From Streptomyces sp. NRRL F-2664 (lineage in GTDB: Bacteria; Actinomycetota; Actinomycetes; Streptomycetales; Streptomycetaceae): 64,000 bases of DNA. Position numbers and translations under genes: made by a program. A model generated the notes under the pieces. It saw only the letters and a program-made list of their open reading frames with translations. It was not told where the DNA came from and made no database searches. Shown one piece after another: positions 1 to 8,246 of this stretch. The DNA lies in the NCBI RefSeq assembly GCF_000719345.1, contig NZ_JOFX01000024.1:62001-126000 (forward strand), written 5' to 3'. Positions within the stretch are counted from its first letter, which is position 1, and every line of letters begins with the position of its first letter.

Positions 1-759
1 ATGGCTGCCGCGGGGGGTGTCCTCGCGTTGGCCGGGGGCCACGCGCACGCGGATTCCGCCGCTACGGGGCATGCGAAGAACTCTCCGGGCCTGCTGTCCG
101 GGAACACCGTGCAGGCGCCCGTGGAGGCGCCGGTGAACGTCTGCGGGAACAGCGTGACGGTGGTGGGAGGCCTCAACCCGGCCTTCGGCAACCACTGCGC
201 CAACGGCTCCGGACCCACCGAGCCGGGTAACCCGGGCAACCCCGGCAACCCCGGTAACCCCGGTAACCCCGGTAACCCCGGTAACCCGGGCACTCCTGGA
301 AACCCCGGGAGCCCCGGCAACCCGGGCCATCCGGGCGACGATGAACCGTGCGACGACCACCCCGGTAACCCGGGCAACCCCGGTAACCCGGGCAACCCCG
401 GTAACCCGGGCAACCCCGGTAACCCGGGCAACCCCGGTAACCCGGGCAACCCCGGGAACCCGGGCAACCCCGGGAACCCGGGCAACCCCGGGAACCCGGG
501 CACTCCTGGGAATCCGGGCAACCCCGGCAACCCCGGGACCCCAAGCACTCCTGGGAACCCCGGCAACCCGGGCACCCCCGGCGCCCCGGGTACCGGTACG
601 GGCACCCCCGTCACCCACCCCGGCACGGGACCCGGCACGGGGCCGCAGCTCGCCGCCACCGGTTCCGGCGACGTCCTGACGGCCGGCCTCCCGGTCGCGG
701 GCGGCCTGCTGCTCGCCGGTACGGTGCTCTACCGGCGGGCCCGGGCCAACGCCGCCTGA
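1..759 (+). CDS. Chaplin-like, sortase-anchored cell-wall protein with Pro-Gly-Asn repeats (5' partial)
   Basis: Probable hydrophobic surface protein of aerial hyphae. The visible N-terminus ([17 protein letters not shown]) is the hydrophobic core and cleavage end of a signal peptide, so the true start probably lies upstream of the window. Residues about 27-70 form one chaplin domain ([21 protein letters not shown]) with two cysteines that could form a disulfide. Residues about 77-200 are a collagen-like tract of GNP/GTP triplets, interrupted by an acidic DDEPCDDH insert. The C-terminus has LAATG, a hydrophobic segment and a basic tail, which is a sortase sorting signal. Long chaplins usually carry two chaplin domains; here only one is visible and the repeat occupies the other's place. 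Classification is firm; the adhesive or hydrophobic role is inferred from the family. Confidence 0.85.
   Translation: MAAAGGVLALAGGHAHADSAATGHAKNSPGLLSGNTVQAPVEAPVNVCGNSVTVVGGLNPAFGNHCANGSGPTEPGNPGNPGNPGNPGNPGNPGNPGTPGNPGSPGNPGHPGDDEPCDDHPGNPGNPGNPGNPGNPGNPGNPGNPGNPGNPGNPGNPGNPGNPGNPGTPGNPGNPGNPGTPSTPGNPGNPGTPGAPGTGTGTPVTHPGTGPGTGPQLAATGSGDVLTAGLPVAGGLLLAGTVLYRRARANAA
220..590 (+). repeat. 9-bp tandem repeat encoding GNP triplets
   Basis: About 40 copies of a 9-base unit encode Gly-Asn-Pro. Neighbouring copies often alternate AACCCGGGC and AACCCCGGT, giving a partial 18-base period. The array is broken near 330-360 by the acidic Cys-containing insert, and a few units read Gly-Thr-Pro, Gly-Ser-Pro or Gly-His-Pro. 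Such arrays commonly change length by slippage, and this one may be mis-assembled in short-read data. Confidence 0.9.
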
Positions 760-771
760 CGGTCGCTCACC

Positions 772-799
772 ACGCGGGCCCCGCCCCCGGGGCCCGCGT
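772..799. terminator. Hairpin between convergent genes
   Basis: A perfect 12-bp stem (ACGCGGGCCCCG at 772-783 with its complement at 788-799) and a 4-base loop lie between the convergent ends of the chaplin gene and the DUF5703 gene. It is well placed to end transcription from both sides. Confidence 0.7.
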
Positions 800-988
800 T
801 CACCAGGTGGCGCGGACCTGGCGGATGATCCGGCGGCGCAGCCGCACGCGGCGGCTGCCGTCCCGGTGCAGGCTCAGCCGGTCGATCTCCCAGTTCCCGT
901 ACTCGGCATGGTCGGTCAGCAGGCGGGTCGCCTCCTTGCGAGGAACCCCGCGGGGCACGTACACGTCGATGAATTCGTATTCCGGCAT
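800..988 (-). CDS. DUF5703 family small conserved protein
   Basis: A 62-residue basic protein starting MPEYEFIDVYVPRG and ending with the arginine-rich RRVRLRRRIIRQVRATW. I recognise this as the small DUF5703 family conserved across Streptomyces; its function is unknown. There is no signal peptide or membrane segment, so it should be cytoplasmic, and the basic tail could contact nucleic acid or another protein (inference). It is convergent with the chaplin gene and divergent from the next gene, with only 47 bases between the two start codons. Confidence 0.8.
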   Translation of the reverse strand: MPEYEFIDVYVPRGVPRKEATRLLTDHAEYGNWEIDRLSLHRDGSRRVRLRRRIIRQVRATW

Positions 989-1035
989 CGCATCTATTGT
1001 GCGGGCACGGGCCTGCTACGGATAGCGTCTGCTCC

Positions 1036-1698
1036 ATGTCTGATGCCGCTCTGCCCACTGTTGCCGAGGTCCGCGCCGCCGCCGAGGCGGTCAAGGCCGC
1101 GCTCGACCGCCACCTTGCCGCGGTCGAGCGCAGGACCGGGGACGAGGATCCGGACGTCTACGCCGCCTTCAACGAACTCGCCGCCGCCGCCGAGGAGTAC
1201 GACGAACTCCTCTACGACCGCTACGACGAGGTCACCCCCTTCGAGATCCCGACGCCCGAGGACGGCGTCCCGTACACCGGTCCCGCCGAACCCGCCGCCT
1301 TCAGCGTCCTCATCCGCCGCGACTACGCCGTCGTCGAACCGGCGCGGCTGATCGCCCAGGCCGAACGGGTCGCCGCCCACGACCGGGACGCCGACTTCGG
1401 CCACGACGGCGGCACCGCCGACGCCCTCGGCGTCCTCTACGGGGAGTACGAGCCCGACGAGATCGCCTCCCGCTCCAAGGACTTCGGGCTGGAGGAGGGT
1501 GACTCCACGCTGTGGATCGCCACCGCGGAGGAGATGGCCGAACCGGGGGAGTGGCTGGGCTCGCCCTTCGGGCACATCGATCCGCAGGACGTGCTGCACC
1601 GGTTCGACGTCAGCTCCGTCTTCGACGAGGAGCCCGACGCGTTCGACGACGCCGACGACGAGGACGAGACCGCCCGGCGGGGACTGACCCCCGCCTGA
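1036..1698 (+). CDS. Conserved hypothetical acidic protein
   Basis: A 220-residue protein starting MSDAALPTVAEVRAAAEAV. It is rich in Asp and Glu, has no signal peptide or membrane segment, and ends in a strongly acidic stretch (DEEPDAFDDADDEDE). I recognise no catalytic motif; such proteins are conserved in Streptomyces without an assigned role. An in-frame start exists upstream, but ATG 1036 is preferred because a TAGCGT -10 box ends 7 bases before it and no ribosome-binding site is present, which fits a leaderless mRNA. Confidence 0.75.
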   Translation: MSDAALPTVAEVRAAAEAVKAALDRHLAAVERRTGDEDPDVYAAFNELAAAAEEYDELLYDRYDEVTPFEIPTPEDGVPYTGPAEPAAFSVLIRRDYAVVEPARLIAQAERVAAHDRDADFGHDGGTADALGVLYGEYEPDEIASRSKDFGLEEGDSTLWIATAEEMAEPGEWLGSPFGHIDPQDVLHRFDVSSVFDEEPDAFDDADDEDETARRGLTPA

Positions 1699-1711
1699 CC
1701 TCCGCCCCGTT

Positions 1712-1762
1712 GCCGGACACCGCGGCCCCCACGCCACCGGGCGGCGGGCCGCGGTGTCCGGC
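1712..1762. terminator. Long hairpin between convergent genes
   Basis: A perfect 17-bp stem (1712-1728 with 1746-1762) and 17-base loop sit just after the acidic hypothetical gene and next to the convergent end of the RecD2-like gene. Probable bidirectional terminator. Confidence 0.75.
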
Positions 1763-1780
1763 GCTGCCGGCCTCCCGCCG

Positions 1781-4021
1781 CTACGGCTCGGACTGCTCGC
1801 TCGCGGCCGCGAGCCCCTTCAGCAGTCCCGTCAGCCGCGTCGTACGCGGCTTCGGGAGCACTTCGGAGACCGCCCGCGCCAGCGCCTGGTCCACCCCGTG
1901 CACCACCGACAGGTGCCGCTCGGCCCGTCCGAACGCCGTGTAGACCCAGTCCCGCGACAGCGCCGGCGCCGCATCACCCGGCAGGACGACGACCACCGCC
2001 GGCCACCGCGCCCCCACCGCCTGGTGCGCTGTCACCGCCCAGCCGTGCCGCACCTGGGACTCGACGAGCTCCTTCGCCACGACGACCCGCGCGCCCCCGC
2101 GGTCCAGGTGCAGCCCCTCCGCATCGGCCGACACCACGCGCGCCGGCAGGGCCCGCCCCGGCGACGGCACATAAACCACCCGGTCGCCGGGGTCGAAGCC
2201 CCCGAACCGGCCCGGGCCGGGATTGAGCCGCTCCTTCAGCGCGGCGTTCAACGCCCGCGTCCCCGCCGAGCCGCCGTGCCCCGGGGTGATCACCTGCACG
2301 CTGTCCGCCGGGATCCCGAAGGCCCGCGGCACCGACTCCGCCACCAGCTGCACCGCCCGGTGCACGGCCTCCCCGGCGTCCTGCACCGGGACGATGACGA
2401 CCTCCTTGCCGGGAGCGTCGACCTGGTTCAGCTCACCGATCCCCACGCCGGAGACGAGCTCGCCGAGGGGACCCGGGTCCGGGGTGCGGGAGACCAGCTG
2501 GGGGCAGGTACGCGCCGCCAGCACATCGCCGAACACCCGGCCCGCCCCCGCGGAGCCGAGCACCCCGGGATCGCCGGACAGGACCAGCCGGGCCCCGTCC
2601 CGGACGCCTTCGACCAGCGCCGCCGCGCTCTCCACGTCCAGCTGCGGCGCGTCCAGCACGACCAGCAGGTCCAGCTCGAACTGCCCGTCCGCGTCGCGCG
2701 GCGGCCCCTCCCGGCCGGACAGCAGCCCGGCCACCGTCACCAGGTCGTCCGGGCCGTCGGGCGCATGCGCGGCGACGCAGACGCGCAGACCCAGCTCACG
2801 GGCCGCCGCGGCCAGGGCGAGCGGTTCGGCCCGGGCGGCCTCCCCACCCGTGTGGGCGACCAGCCCGTGGGCGGCGACCGCGCGGATCAGCTCGGCGCAG
2901 GACCGGTCCGGCGCGGCCGCGGCGGCCTGCTCCCAGTCCGCCGGGCCCTCGAAGGTGCCGGCCAGCCGGGCCAGACCGTCGGCCAGGCTCTCCTCGGCCA
3001 TCGCGGCGCCCTCCAGGCCCACCAGGATCCGTACCGGCTGCTCCTCACCCTCCTCCGCCGCGGGCGCGTCGCCGAGCGGCTCGTGGAAGACCAGGACCGA
3101 CGCCTCCGCGATCGAGTGCTCCAGCGCCGCGGCCGGATCCGGCACGCCGTACTGGGCCAGGGCCTTCTCCAGGACCGGAGCCTCCAGTGCGGTGTGCCCC
3201 TTCACGCCCGCCTGGGCCAGCAGCCAGCCCACCAGGACGGTCGTGCGTCGCTCGTCCCCGGGAGCGGCCGCCGGTCCCAGCAGGGCGCGGGCGAAGCCGT
3301 CCGCCTGCGTCGGGCGTACGGCGGGGACCGCCAGAAGCCGCCACGGGTTCTGCGCGAGCTCCTGCGCGGCGCCGTCGCCGAGGGCCGTCGCGACCGGCGC
3401 GGCGAGCGACTCGGGCGCGCCGCCCCGGGCCAGGACGGCCCGTACGGCCTCCACGGCCTCGGCGGAGGGGGCGGCTGCCGGCGCAGGGGTGGGGGCGGGG
3501 GCGGTCGGGCGCGGCGGTGGGGGAGCGGGGGCCGCCTTGCGGGGCGCGGCGGGAGCGTCGTCGAAATAGGCGGTGGAGGGCTTCGCGCCGCTCTCCACGG
3601 CCCGTACGGCCGCCAGCAGGTCGGCGGCTTTCCCGCTGAGCTTCGCCCCGGCCTCGACGGGCGCGTCCCGCTCGGCCTTGCGCCGGGCGATCCGCTCCCG
3701 CTCGACCCGCTGCGCGGCGAGCTCGGCCTGTGCCTCGCTGATCCCCCCGCCGGGTTCCTGCGCCTCGCCGGCTGCGCCGCCCGGGTCGGCCTGTGCTTGC
3801 GTAGCCCTGCCGTCCTCACCGCCGTGCGCGGGTGCCTCGGGGGCGCCCGGTGCCGGCCGTTCCCCCTCCGGGGCGTCGGCCGAGGGGGCGGGGTCGGCGG
3901 CTTCGCCGTGCGGCGGGAGGGCGCCGGCGGACTGGTCGTGAGGCGTGGCCGGATCGGCCCCGGGGCCGGTCGGGGCCTCCGCGGCGGCGGGGGCGGCTTC
4001 GGCCTGACGGTCCGTGCTCAC
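1781..4021 (-). CDS. RecD2-like helicase homologue with degenerate ATPase motifs
   Basis: A 746-residue protein. Residues 1-190 are low-complexity Ala/Pro/Glu-rich. Residues about 190-250 resemble a helix-hairpin-helix or winged N-terminal part of RecD2. The helicase core is recognisable but damaged. The Walker A position reads HTGGEAARAEP (about 390-400), lacking GxGKT. The Walker B position reads LLVVLDAPQLD (452-462) instead of DEASMVD. SGDPGVLGSAGAG (482-494) matches the GDxxQLPSVGxG motif, and the C-terminal VTAHQAVGARWPAVVV and WVYTAFGRAERH match UvrD-type motifs. It therefore probably cannot hydrolyse ATP and may be structural or regulatory in DNA repair (inference). The GTG start overlaps the TGA of the aldo/keto reductase gene by 4 bases, so the two are translationally coupled. 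Confidence 0.75.
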   Translation of the reverse strand: MSTDRQAEAAPAAAEAPTGPGADPATPHDQSAGALPPHGEAADPAPSADAPEGERPAPGAPEAPAHGGEDGRATQAQADPGGAAGEAQEPGGGISEAQAELAAQRVERERIARRKAERDAPVEAGAKLSGKAADLLAAVRAVESGAKPSTAYFDDAPAAPRKAAPAPPPPRPTAPAPTPAPAAAPSAEAVEAVRAVLARGGAPESLAAPVATALGDGAAQELAQNPWRLLAVPAVRPTQADGFARALLGPAAAPGDERRTTVLVGWLLAQAGVKGHTALEAPVLEKALAQYGVPDPAAALEHSIAEASVLVFHEPLGDAPAAEEGEEQPVRILVGLEGAAMAEESLADGLARLAGTFEGPADWEQAAAAAPDRSCAELIRAVAAHGLVAHTGGEAARAEPLALAAAARELGLRVCVAAHAPDGPDDLVTVAGLLSGREGPPRDADGQFELDLLVVLDAPQLDVESAAALVEGVRDGARLVLSGDPGVLGSAGAGRVFGDVLAARTCPQLVSRTPDPGPLGELVSGVGIGELNQVDAPGKEVVIVPVQDAGEAVHRAVQLVAESVPRAFGIPADSVQVITPGHGGSAGTRALNAALKERLNPGPGRFGGFDPGDRVVYVPSPGRALPARVVSADAEGLHLDRGGARVVVAKELVESQVRHGWAVTAHQAVGARWPAVVVVLPGDAAPALSRDWVYTAFGRAERHLSVVHGVDQALARAVSEVLPKPRTTRLTGLLKGLAAASEQSEP

Positions 4022-5001
4022 AGCGTGCTCCAGTCCTGATCGGGATAGCGGTGCTCCGGTGCCGACACGTCGTCCAACGCCCGGCAGATCTCCTCGGGAA
4101 GACTAAGCGCCTCCACCGACAACGCCGCCGCCAGCTGCGCCGATGTCCGCGCGCCGACGATCGGCGCGACGACCCCCGGCCGGTCCCGGACCCACGCCAG
4201 AGCCACCTGGAGCGGGGTCACGGCCAGCCCCTGCGCCGCCGTCACCACCGCATCCACGATGCGGCCCGCCGCGTCGTCGAGGTACGGGTCCACCAGCGCG
4301 GCCAGGGACTCCGAGGCGCCCCGGGAGTCGGCCGGGGTGCCCTCCCGGTACTTGCCGGTCAGCACTCCGCGCCCCAGCGGGGAGGACGGCAGCAGCCCCA
4401 CGCCCAGGTCCCGCGCGGCCGGCAGCACCTCCCTCTCCACCCCGCGCTGGAGCAGTGAGTACTCCATCTGCGTCGAGGCGATCCGGGTCCGTACCCCGGG
4501 GGCCGCCAGCTGCCAGGTCGCCGCCTTCGCCAGCTGCCAGCCGCAGAAGCCCGCCACGCCCGCGTACCGGGCCCGGCCGCTGCTCACCGCCAGGTCCAGG
4601 GCCTGCAGGGTCTCCTCCACCGGGGTCGCCGGATCGAAGGCGTGCACCTGCCAGAGGTCGACGTAGTCGGTGCCCAGCCGGTCCAGCGAGTCGTCCAGCG
4701 CCGCGAGCAGATGGCCGCGCGAGCCGTCGAAGCGCCGGCAGGGGCCGGGCACGCTGCCGGCCTTGGTCGCGATCACCAGGTCCCGGCGCGGTACGAGCCC
4801 GCCCACCAACTGCCCGAGGAGGTACTCCGCCTCACCGCCGCCGTACACGTCGGCGGTGTCGACGAGGGTGCCGCCCGCCTCCCAGAACGTCTTCACCTGT
4901 TCGGCGGCGGCTTCCTCGCCGGTGTCGCGGCCCCAGGTGAGGGTGCCGAGGCCGATCCGGGAGACGCGCAGTCCGGTGCGGCCGAGATGCCTCTGCTCCA
5001 T
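4018..5001 (-). CDS. Aldo/keto reductase
   Basis: A 327-residue NADPH-dependent oxidoreductase of the aldo/keto reductase superfamily with a TIM-barrel fold. The N-terminus MEQRHLGRTGLRVSRIGLG is typical. Catalytic Asp and Tyr are in LVDTADVYGGGEAE, the Lys in VIATKAG and the His in VDLWQVHAFDP. The C-terminal IVGARTSAQL is the cofactor phosphate-binding segment. Its substrate is not predictable. The start at 5001 is preferred over an upstream in-frame start because it matches the family N-terminus, and a TAGTCT -10 box lies 8 bases before it with no clear ribosome-binding site. It heads a two-gene unit with the RecD2-like gene. Confidence 0.9.
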   Translation of the reverse strand: MEQRHLGRTGLRVSRIGLGTLTWGRDTGEEAAAEQVKTFWEAGGTLVDTADVYGGGEAEYLLGQLVGGLVPRRDLVIATKAGSVPGPCRRFDGSRGHLLAALDDSLDRLGTDYVDLWQVHAFDPATPVEETLQALDLAVSSGRARYAGVAGFCGWQLAKAATWQLAAPGVRTRIASTQMEYSLLQRGVEREVLPAARDLGVGLLPSSPLGRGVLTGKYREGTPADSRGASESLAALVDPYLDDAAGRIVDAVVTAAQGLAVTPLQVALAWVRDRPGVVAPIVGARTSAQLAAALSVEALSLPEEICRALDDVSAPEHRYPDQDWSTL

Positions 5002-5101
5002 GAGCGCTGAGACTACTGGGGCGCTGACGCGGAGCACTCGGGCGCGCTACAGTCCCCGCACATCAACGTTACTGATCGGTACACCGGTAAGGGGACGACA
5101 C

Positions 5102-6151
5102 ATGCGGCTCGGCATCAATCTCGGTTATTGGGGCGCGGGCATGGACGCCGACAACCTCGCAGTGGCCCAGGAGGCCGACCGGCTCGGCTACGACGTCTGC
5201 TGGGCCGCGGAGGCCTACGGCTCCGACGCCCCGACCGTCCTCGCCTGGGTCGCCGCCCAGACCGAGCGCATCGACGTCGGCTCGGCGATCCTCCAGATCC
5301 CCGCCCGGCAGCCCGCCATGACCGCGATGACCGCGGCCACCCTGGACTCGCTGACCAAGGGCCGCTTCCGCCTCGGCCTCGGCGTCTCCGGACCGCAGGT
5401 CTCCGAGGGCTGGTACGGCGTCAAGTTCGACAAGCCGCTCGCCCGCACCCGCGAGTACGTGGAGATCGTCCGCAAGGCCATGTCCCGCGAGCGGCTGAGC
5501 TACGAGGGCGAGCACTGGACGCTGCCGCTGCCCGGCGGCCCGGGCAAGCCGATCAAGCTGACCGTGCACCCGGAGCGCGAGCACATCCCGCTCTACATCG
5601 CCGCCATCGGACCCAAGAACCTGGAGCAGACCGGCGAGATCGCCGACGGCGCCCTGCTGATCTTCCCGGCGGCCGAGCACCTGGAGGCCACCGCACTCAC
5701 CCACATCCGAGCGGGCCGCGAGAAGGCCGGGCTGACCATGGACGGCTTCGACGTCTGCCCGACCGTGCCGCTGGCCCTCGGCGACGACGTGACCGCCCTC
5801 GCCGACATGTTCCGCCCCTACACCGCCCTCTACGTGGGCGGCATGGGCAGCCGGAAGCAGAACTTCTACAACCAGCTCGCCCAGCGCATGGGCTACGAGA
5901 AGGAAGCCGCCGAGATCCAGGACAAGTACCTGGCCGGTGACAAGAACGGCGCGGCCGAGGCCGTCCCGCACTCGCTCATCGACTCCACGACACTGCTCGG
6001 CCCGGTCGAGCGGATCGCCGACGGAATGCGCGCCTACGCCGAGGCCGGGGTCACCACCCTCACGCTGGCCCCGGCCGGCTTCACCCTCGACGAGCGGATC
6101 GCCGCCCTGCGCGCCGGCACGGAGGCCCTGGAGCGCGCCGGCCTCGCCTGA
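5102..6151 (+). CDS. LLM class F420-dependent oxidoreductase
   Basis: A 349-residue luciferase-like monooxygenase-fold enzyme expected to use coenzyme F420 (or a flavin). The start MRLGINLGYWGAG, the early EADRLGYD with WAAEAYGSD, and GRFRLGLGVSGPQV are characteristic of this class; it most resembles the subgroup I know as Rv3520c-like. Its substrate is unknown. The ATG at 5102 follows an AAGGGGA ribosome-binding site at good distance. It is divergent from the aldo/keto reductase and stands alone. Confidence 0.88.
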   Translation: MRLGINLGYWGAGMDADNLAVAQEADRLGYDVCWAAEAYGSDAPTVLAWVAAQTERIDVGSAILQIPARQPAMTAMTAATLDSLTKGRFRLGLGVSGPQVSEGWYGVKFDKPLARTREYVEIVRKAMSRERLSYEGEHWTLPLPGGPGKPIKLTVHPEREHIPLYIAAIGPKNLEQTGEIADGALLIFPAAEHLEATALTHIRAGREKAGLTMDGFDVCPTVPLALGDDVTALADMFRPYTALYVGGMGSRKQNFYNQLAQRMGYEKEAAEIQDKYLAGDKNGAAEAVPHSLIDSTTLLGPVERIADGMRAYAEAGVTTLTLAPAGFTLDERIAALRAGTEALERAGLA

Positions 6152-6393
6152 ACCGCCCGGGGTGACCCGGACGGCTGGGGCGCGTGGACGGCGAGCCGGC
6201 CCGCGCACGCCCTCGGGAGTTCTGCGGCCGTGGTGGGGGCTCGGGGGGTCTTCCCCGCCACGGCCGACACAGCAGACAACGTGCCGGACGTCCCCGGGGT
6301 TACGCGCGGCGGCCCGGCCGGAGGTTCGTTCATTCGGACGAGTCGTGCCACTCCTCGGTTGCCCGCCCCGCGGGCCGGCGTTTGACTCGTTCC

Positions 6394-7182
6394 ATGCTCT
6401 CTGCCCGCAGCCTGTTCCAGGAGATCGTCGACAACGACGACTCCTTCCAGCTGTTCTGCTCCATCGCCGCCAGCGGGGAAGCCCAGGGCGGATGGGAGAA
6501 CGCGCGTATCGCCGCCCTCGTCCCGGACGGCATGCGCGACCTCGCACCCAAGATCACCCGGCACGGAGCCGACGAGGACAAGCACGGCCGGATCTTCCAC
6601 GCCCTGCTCCGCAGACGCGGCCTGGAGGCGGTCCCCGTGCCGCCCGAGACGGACTACACGATGCTGCTGGAGCGCCGCGGCATCGGGCTCGCGCACGACA
6701 AGCTGCGCCGCGAGGAGGCGCTGAGCGAGGAGGACATCGTCGTCTACCTCGCGCACAGCCGCGTCACCGAACAGCGCGCCGCCGACCAGATGGACATGCT
6801 GGTCGGGTACTTCGGCGACCACCCCGAAGTGGGCAGGGCCCTCCGCATGATCAGCAACGACGAGGACAACCACCTCGCCTACTGCCACGAGGAACTGCTG
6901 CGGCTGGCCCGCACCGGCCACGGCCGGACCATCCAGCGGGTGCTGCGCGAGAGCGCCCTCGCCGAGATCGCCGTCCACCGCGACGTCAGCCTCGCCGTCA
7001 TGGACCACATGGGGCGGCTGCTGAACTGGCCCGCACCCAAGGCGGCGCTGCTCGCCGCCGGCATCCGCGCGACGTACGCGTACGAGCGCTTCAGCGGCTG
7101 GCACCGGATGGTCCGGCTGGCCATGCCCGCACGGCGCGACGCCCTCGGCGGCGCGCCGGTCACCGCCCCCGGATTCGCGTAG
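6394..7182 (+). CDS. Ferritin-like domain protein
   Basis: A 262-residue mostly helical protein with the carboxylate/histidine pattern of a di-iron four-helix bundle: DEDKHGRIFH, HSRVTEQRAADQM and NDEDNHLAYCHEEL. I recognise it as a ferritin-like (ferritin/rubrerythrin superfamily) protein of the type common in Streptomyces. It could store iron, detoxify peroxide or catalyse a di-iron oxidation; none can be chosen from sequence. ATG 6394 begins MLSARSLFQEIVDNDD; longer in-frame extensions are low-complexity and unlikely. It converges on corA with a 6-base gap. Confidence 0.8.
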   Translation: MLSARSLFQEIVDNDDSFQLFCSIAASGEAQGGWENARIAALVPDGMRDLAPKITRHGADEDKHGRIFHALLRRRGLEAVPVPPETDYTMLLERRGIGLAHDKLRREEALSEEDIVVYLAHSRVTEQRAADQMDMLVGYFGDHPEVGRALRMISNDEDNHLAYCHEELLRLARTGHGRTIQRVLRESALAEIAVHRDVSLAVMDHMGRLLNWPAPKAALLAAGIRATYAYERFSGWHRMVRLAMPARRDALGGAPVTAPGFA

Positions 7183-7188
7183 GGGGTG

Positions 7189-8181
7189 TCAGAGCCAGCC
7201 GCGGCGCTTGAACAGCCGGTGCAGGCCCAGGCAGGCGCCCGCCATGAGCAGCAGGACCCCCGGATAGCCCCACCACCGGTGGAGTTCCGGCATGTGGTCG
7301 AAATTCATGCCGTAGATCCCCGCGACCATCGTCGGGACGGCCGCGATCGCCGCCCACGCCGAGATCTTCCGCACGTCGTCGTTCTGCCGCAGACCCGTCT
7401 GCGCGAGGTGCGCCGACAGGGCGTCCGACAGCAGCCGGTCCAGGCCCTCGATGTACTCGCTCGCCCTGGTCAGGTGGTCGGCGACGTCACGGAAGAACGG
7501 CTGGGCGTGCGCGTGGACGAAGGGCACCTCCCCGAAGGCGAGCCGGTCCATCGGCGCCAGCAGCGGGTTCGTGGCCCGCCGGAACTCCAGCACCTGCCGC
7601 TTGAACCCGTAGATCCGGGCTGCGGTGTTCTTGGCGTCCGGGGCGTGCGGGGCGAAGACCTCGGCCTCCAGCTCCTCCAGGTCCGCCTGGAGCTCGGCCG
7701 CCACCTCGATGTAGTGGTCCACCACCGCGTCCGACACCGCGTACAGCACCGCCGTCGGGCCGTGCCGCAGCACCTCCGGCTCCTGCTCCAGCCGCCGGCG
7801 CACCGCCGCCAGCGGGGCCCCCGCGCCGTGCCGGACCGTGACGACGAAGGAGTCGCCGATGAACAGCATCAGCTCGCCCGTGGAGACCGTGTCCGTGTCC
7901 TCCGCGTAGAGCACCGGCTTCAGCACCACGAACAGCGAATCGTCGTACACCTCCAGCTTGGGGCGCTGGTGGGCGTTGAGCGCGTCCTCCACCGCCAGCG
8001 GGTGCAGGCCGAACTCGCGGCGCACATGATCGAACTCCTCCTCCGTGGGCTCGTACGTGCCGACCCACACGAAGGCGTCACCGCTCGCACGGGCCTCGTC
8101 CAGGGCGTCGGAGAAGTCCTCCGGGCCCTCGGAGCGGCGGCCGTCCCGGTACATCGCGCAGTCGACAATCACGCCGAACAT
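7189..8181 (-). CDS. corA: CorA family magnesium/cobalt transporter
   Basis: A 330-residue divalent cation channel of the inner membrane. The N-terminal cytoplasmic domain is acidic and helical. The C-terminus has two membrane segments with the signature GMN: MVAGIYGMNFDHMPE follows the first segment, then GVLLLMAGACLGLHRLF and a basic tail. GMN forms the selectivity loop that admits hydrated Mg2+ in the pentamer. ATG 8181 (MFGVIVDCAMY) has a GGGGGA ribosome-binding site; longer in-frame starts upstream are low-complexity. It is divergent from the phosphatase gene that follows. Confidence 0.93.
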   Translation of the reverse strand: MFGVIVDCAMYRDGRRSEGPEDFSDALDEARASGDAFVWVGTYEPTEEEFDHVRREFGLHPLAVEDALNAHQRPKLEVYDDSLFVVLKPVLYAEDTDTVSTGELMLFIGDSFVVTVRHGAGAPLAAVRRRLEQEPEVLRHGPTAVLYAVSDAVVDHYIEVAAELQADLEELEAEVFAPHAPDAKNTAARIYGFKRQVLEFRRATNPLLAPMDRLAFGEVPFVHAHAQPFFRDVADHLTRASEYIEGLDRLLSDALSAHLAQTGLRQNDDVRKISAWAAIAAVPTMVAGIYGMNFDHMPELHRWWGYPGVLLLMAGACLGLHRLFKRRGWL

Positions 8182-8246
8182 TCTCCCCCGCCCCCGACCG
8201 GCCCGCACCGTCCCGCACCCCGCCCGCACCGCCTACGCTGGCCCCC

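Noticed and set aside
220..590. CRISPR-like array from regular repeats
   Set aside because: The repeats are 9 bases, contiguous and in frame, encoding Gly-Asn-Pro; there are no spacers or cas genes.
1754..4039. A 761-residue plus-strand reading frame opposite the RecD2-like gene
   Set aside because: It is Arg/Gly/Pro-rich shadow coding with no recognisable domain, and the minus-strand frame has correct codon bias and RecD2-type motifs.
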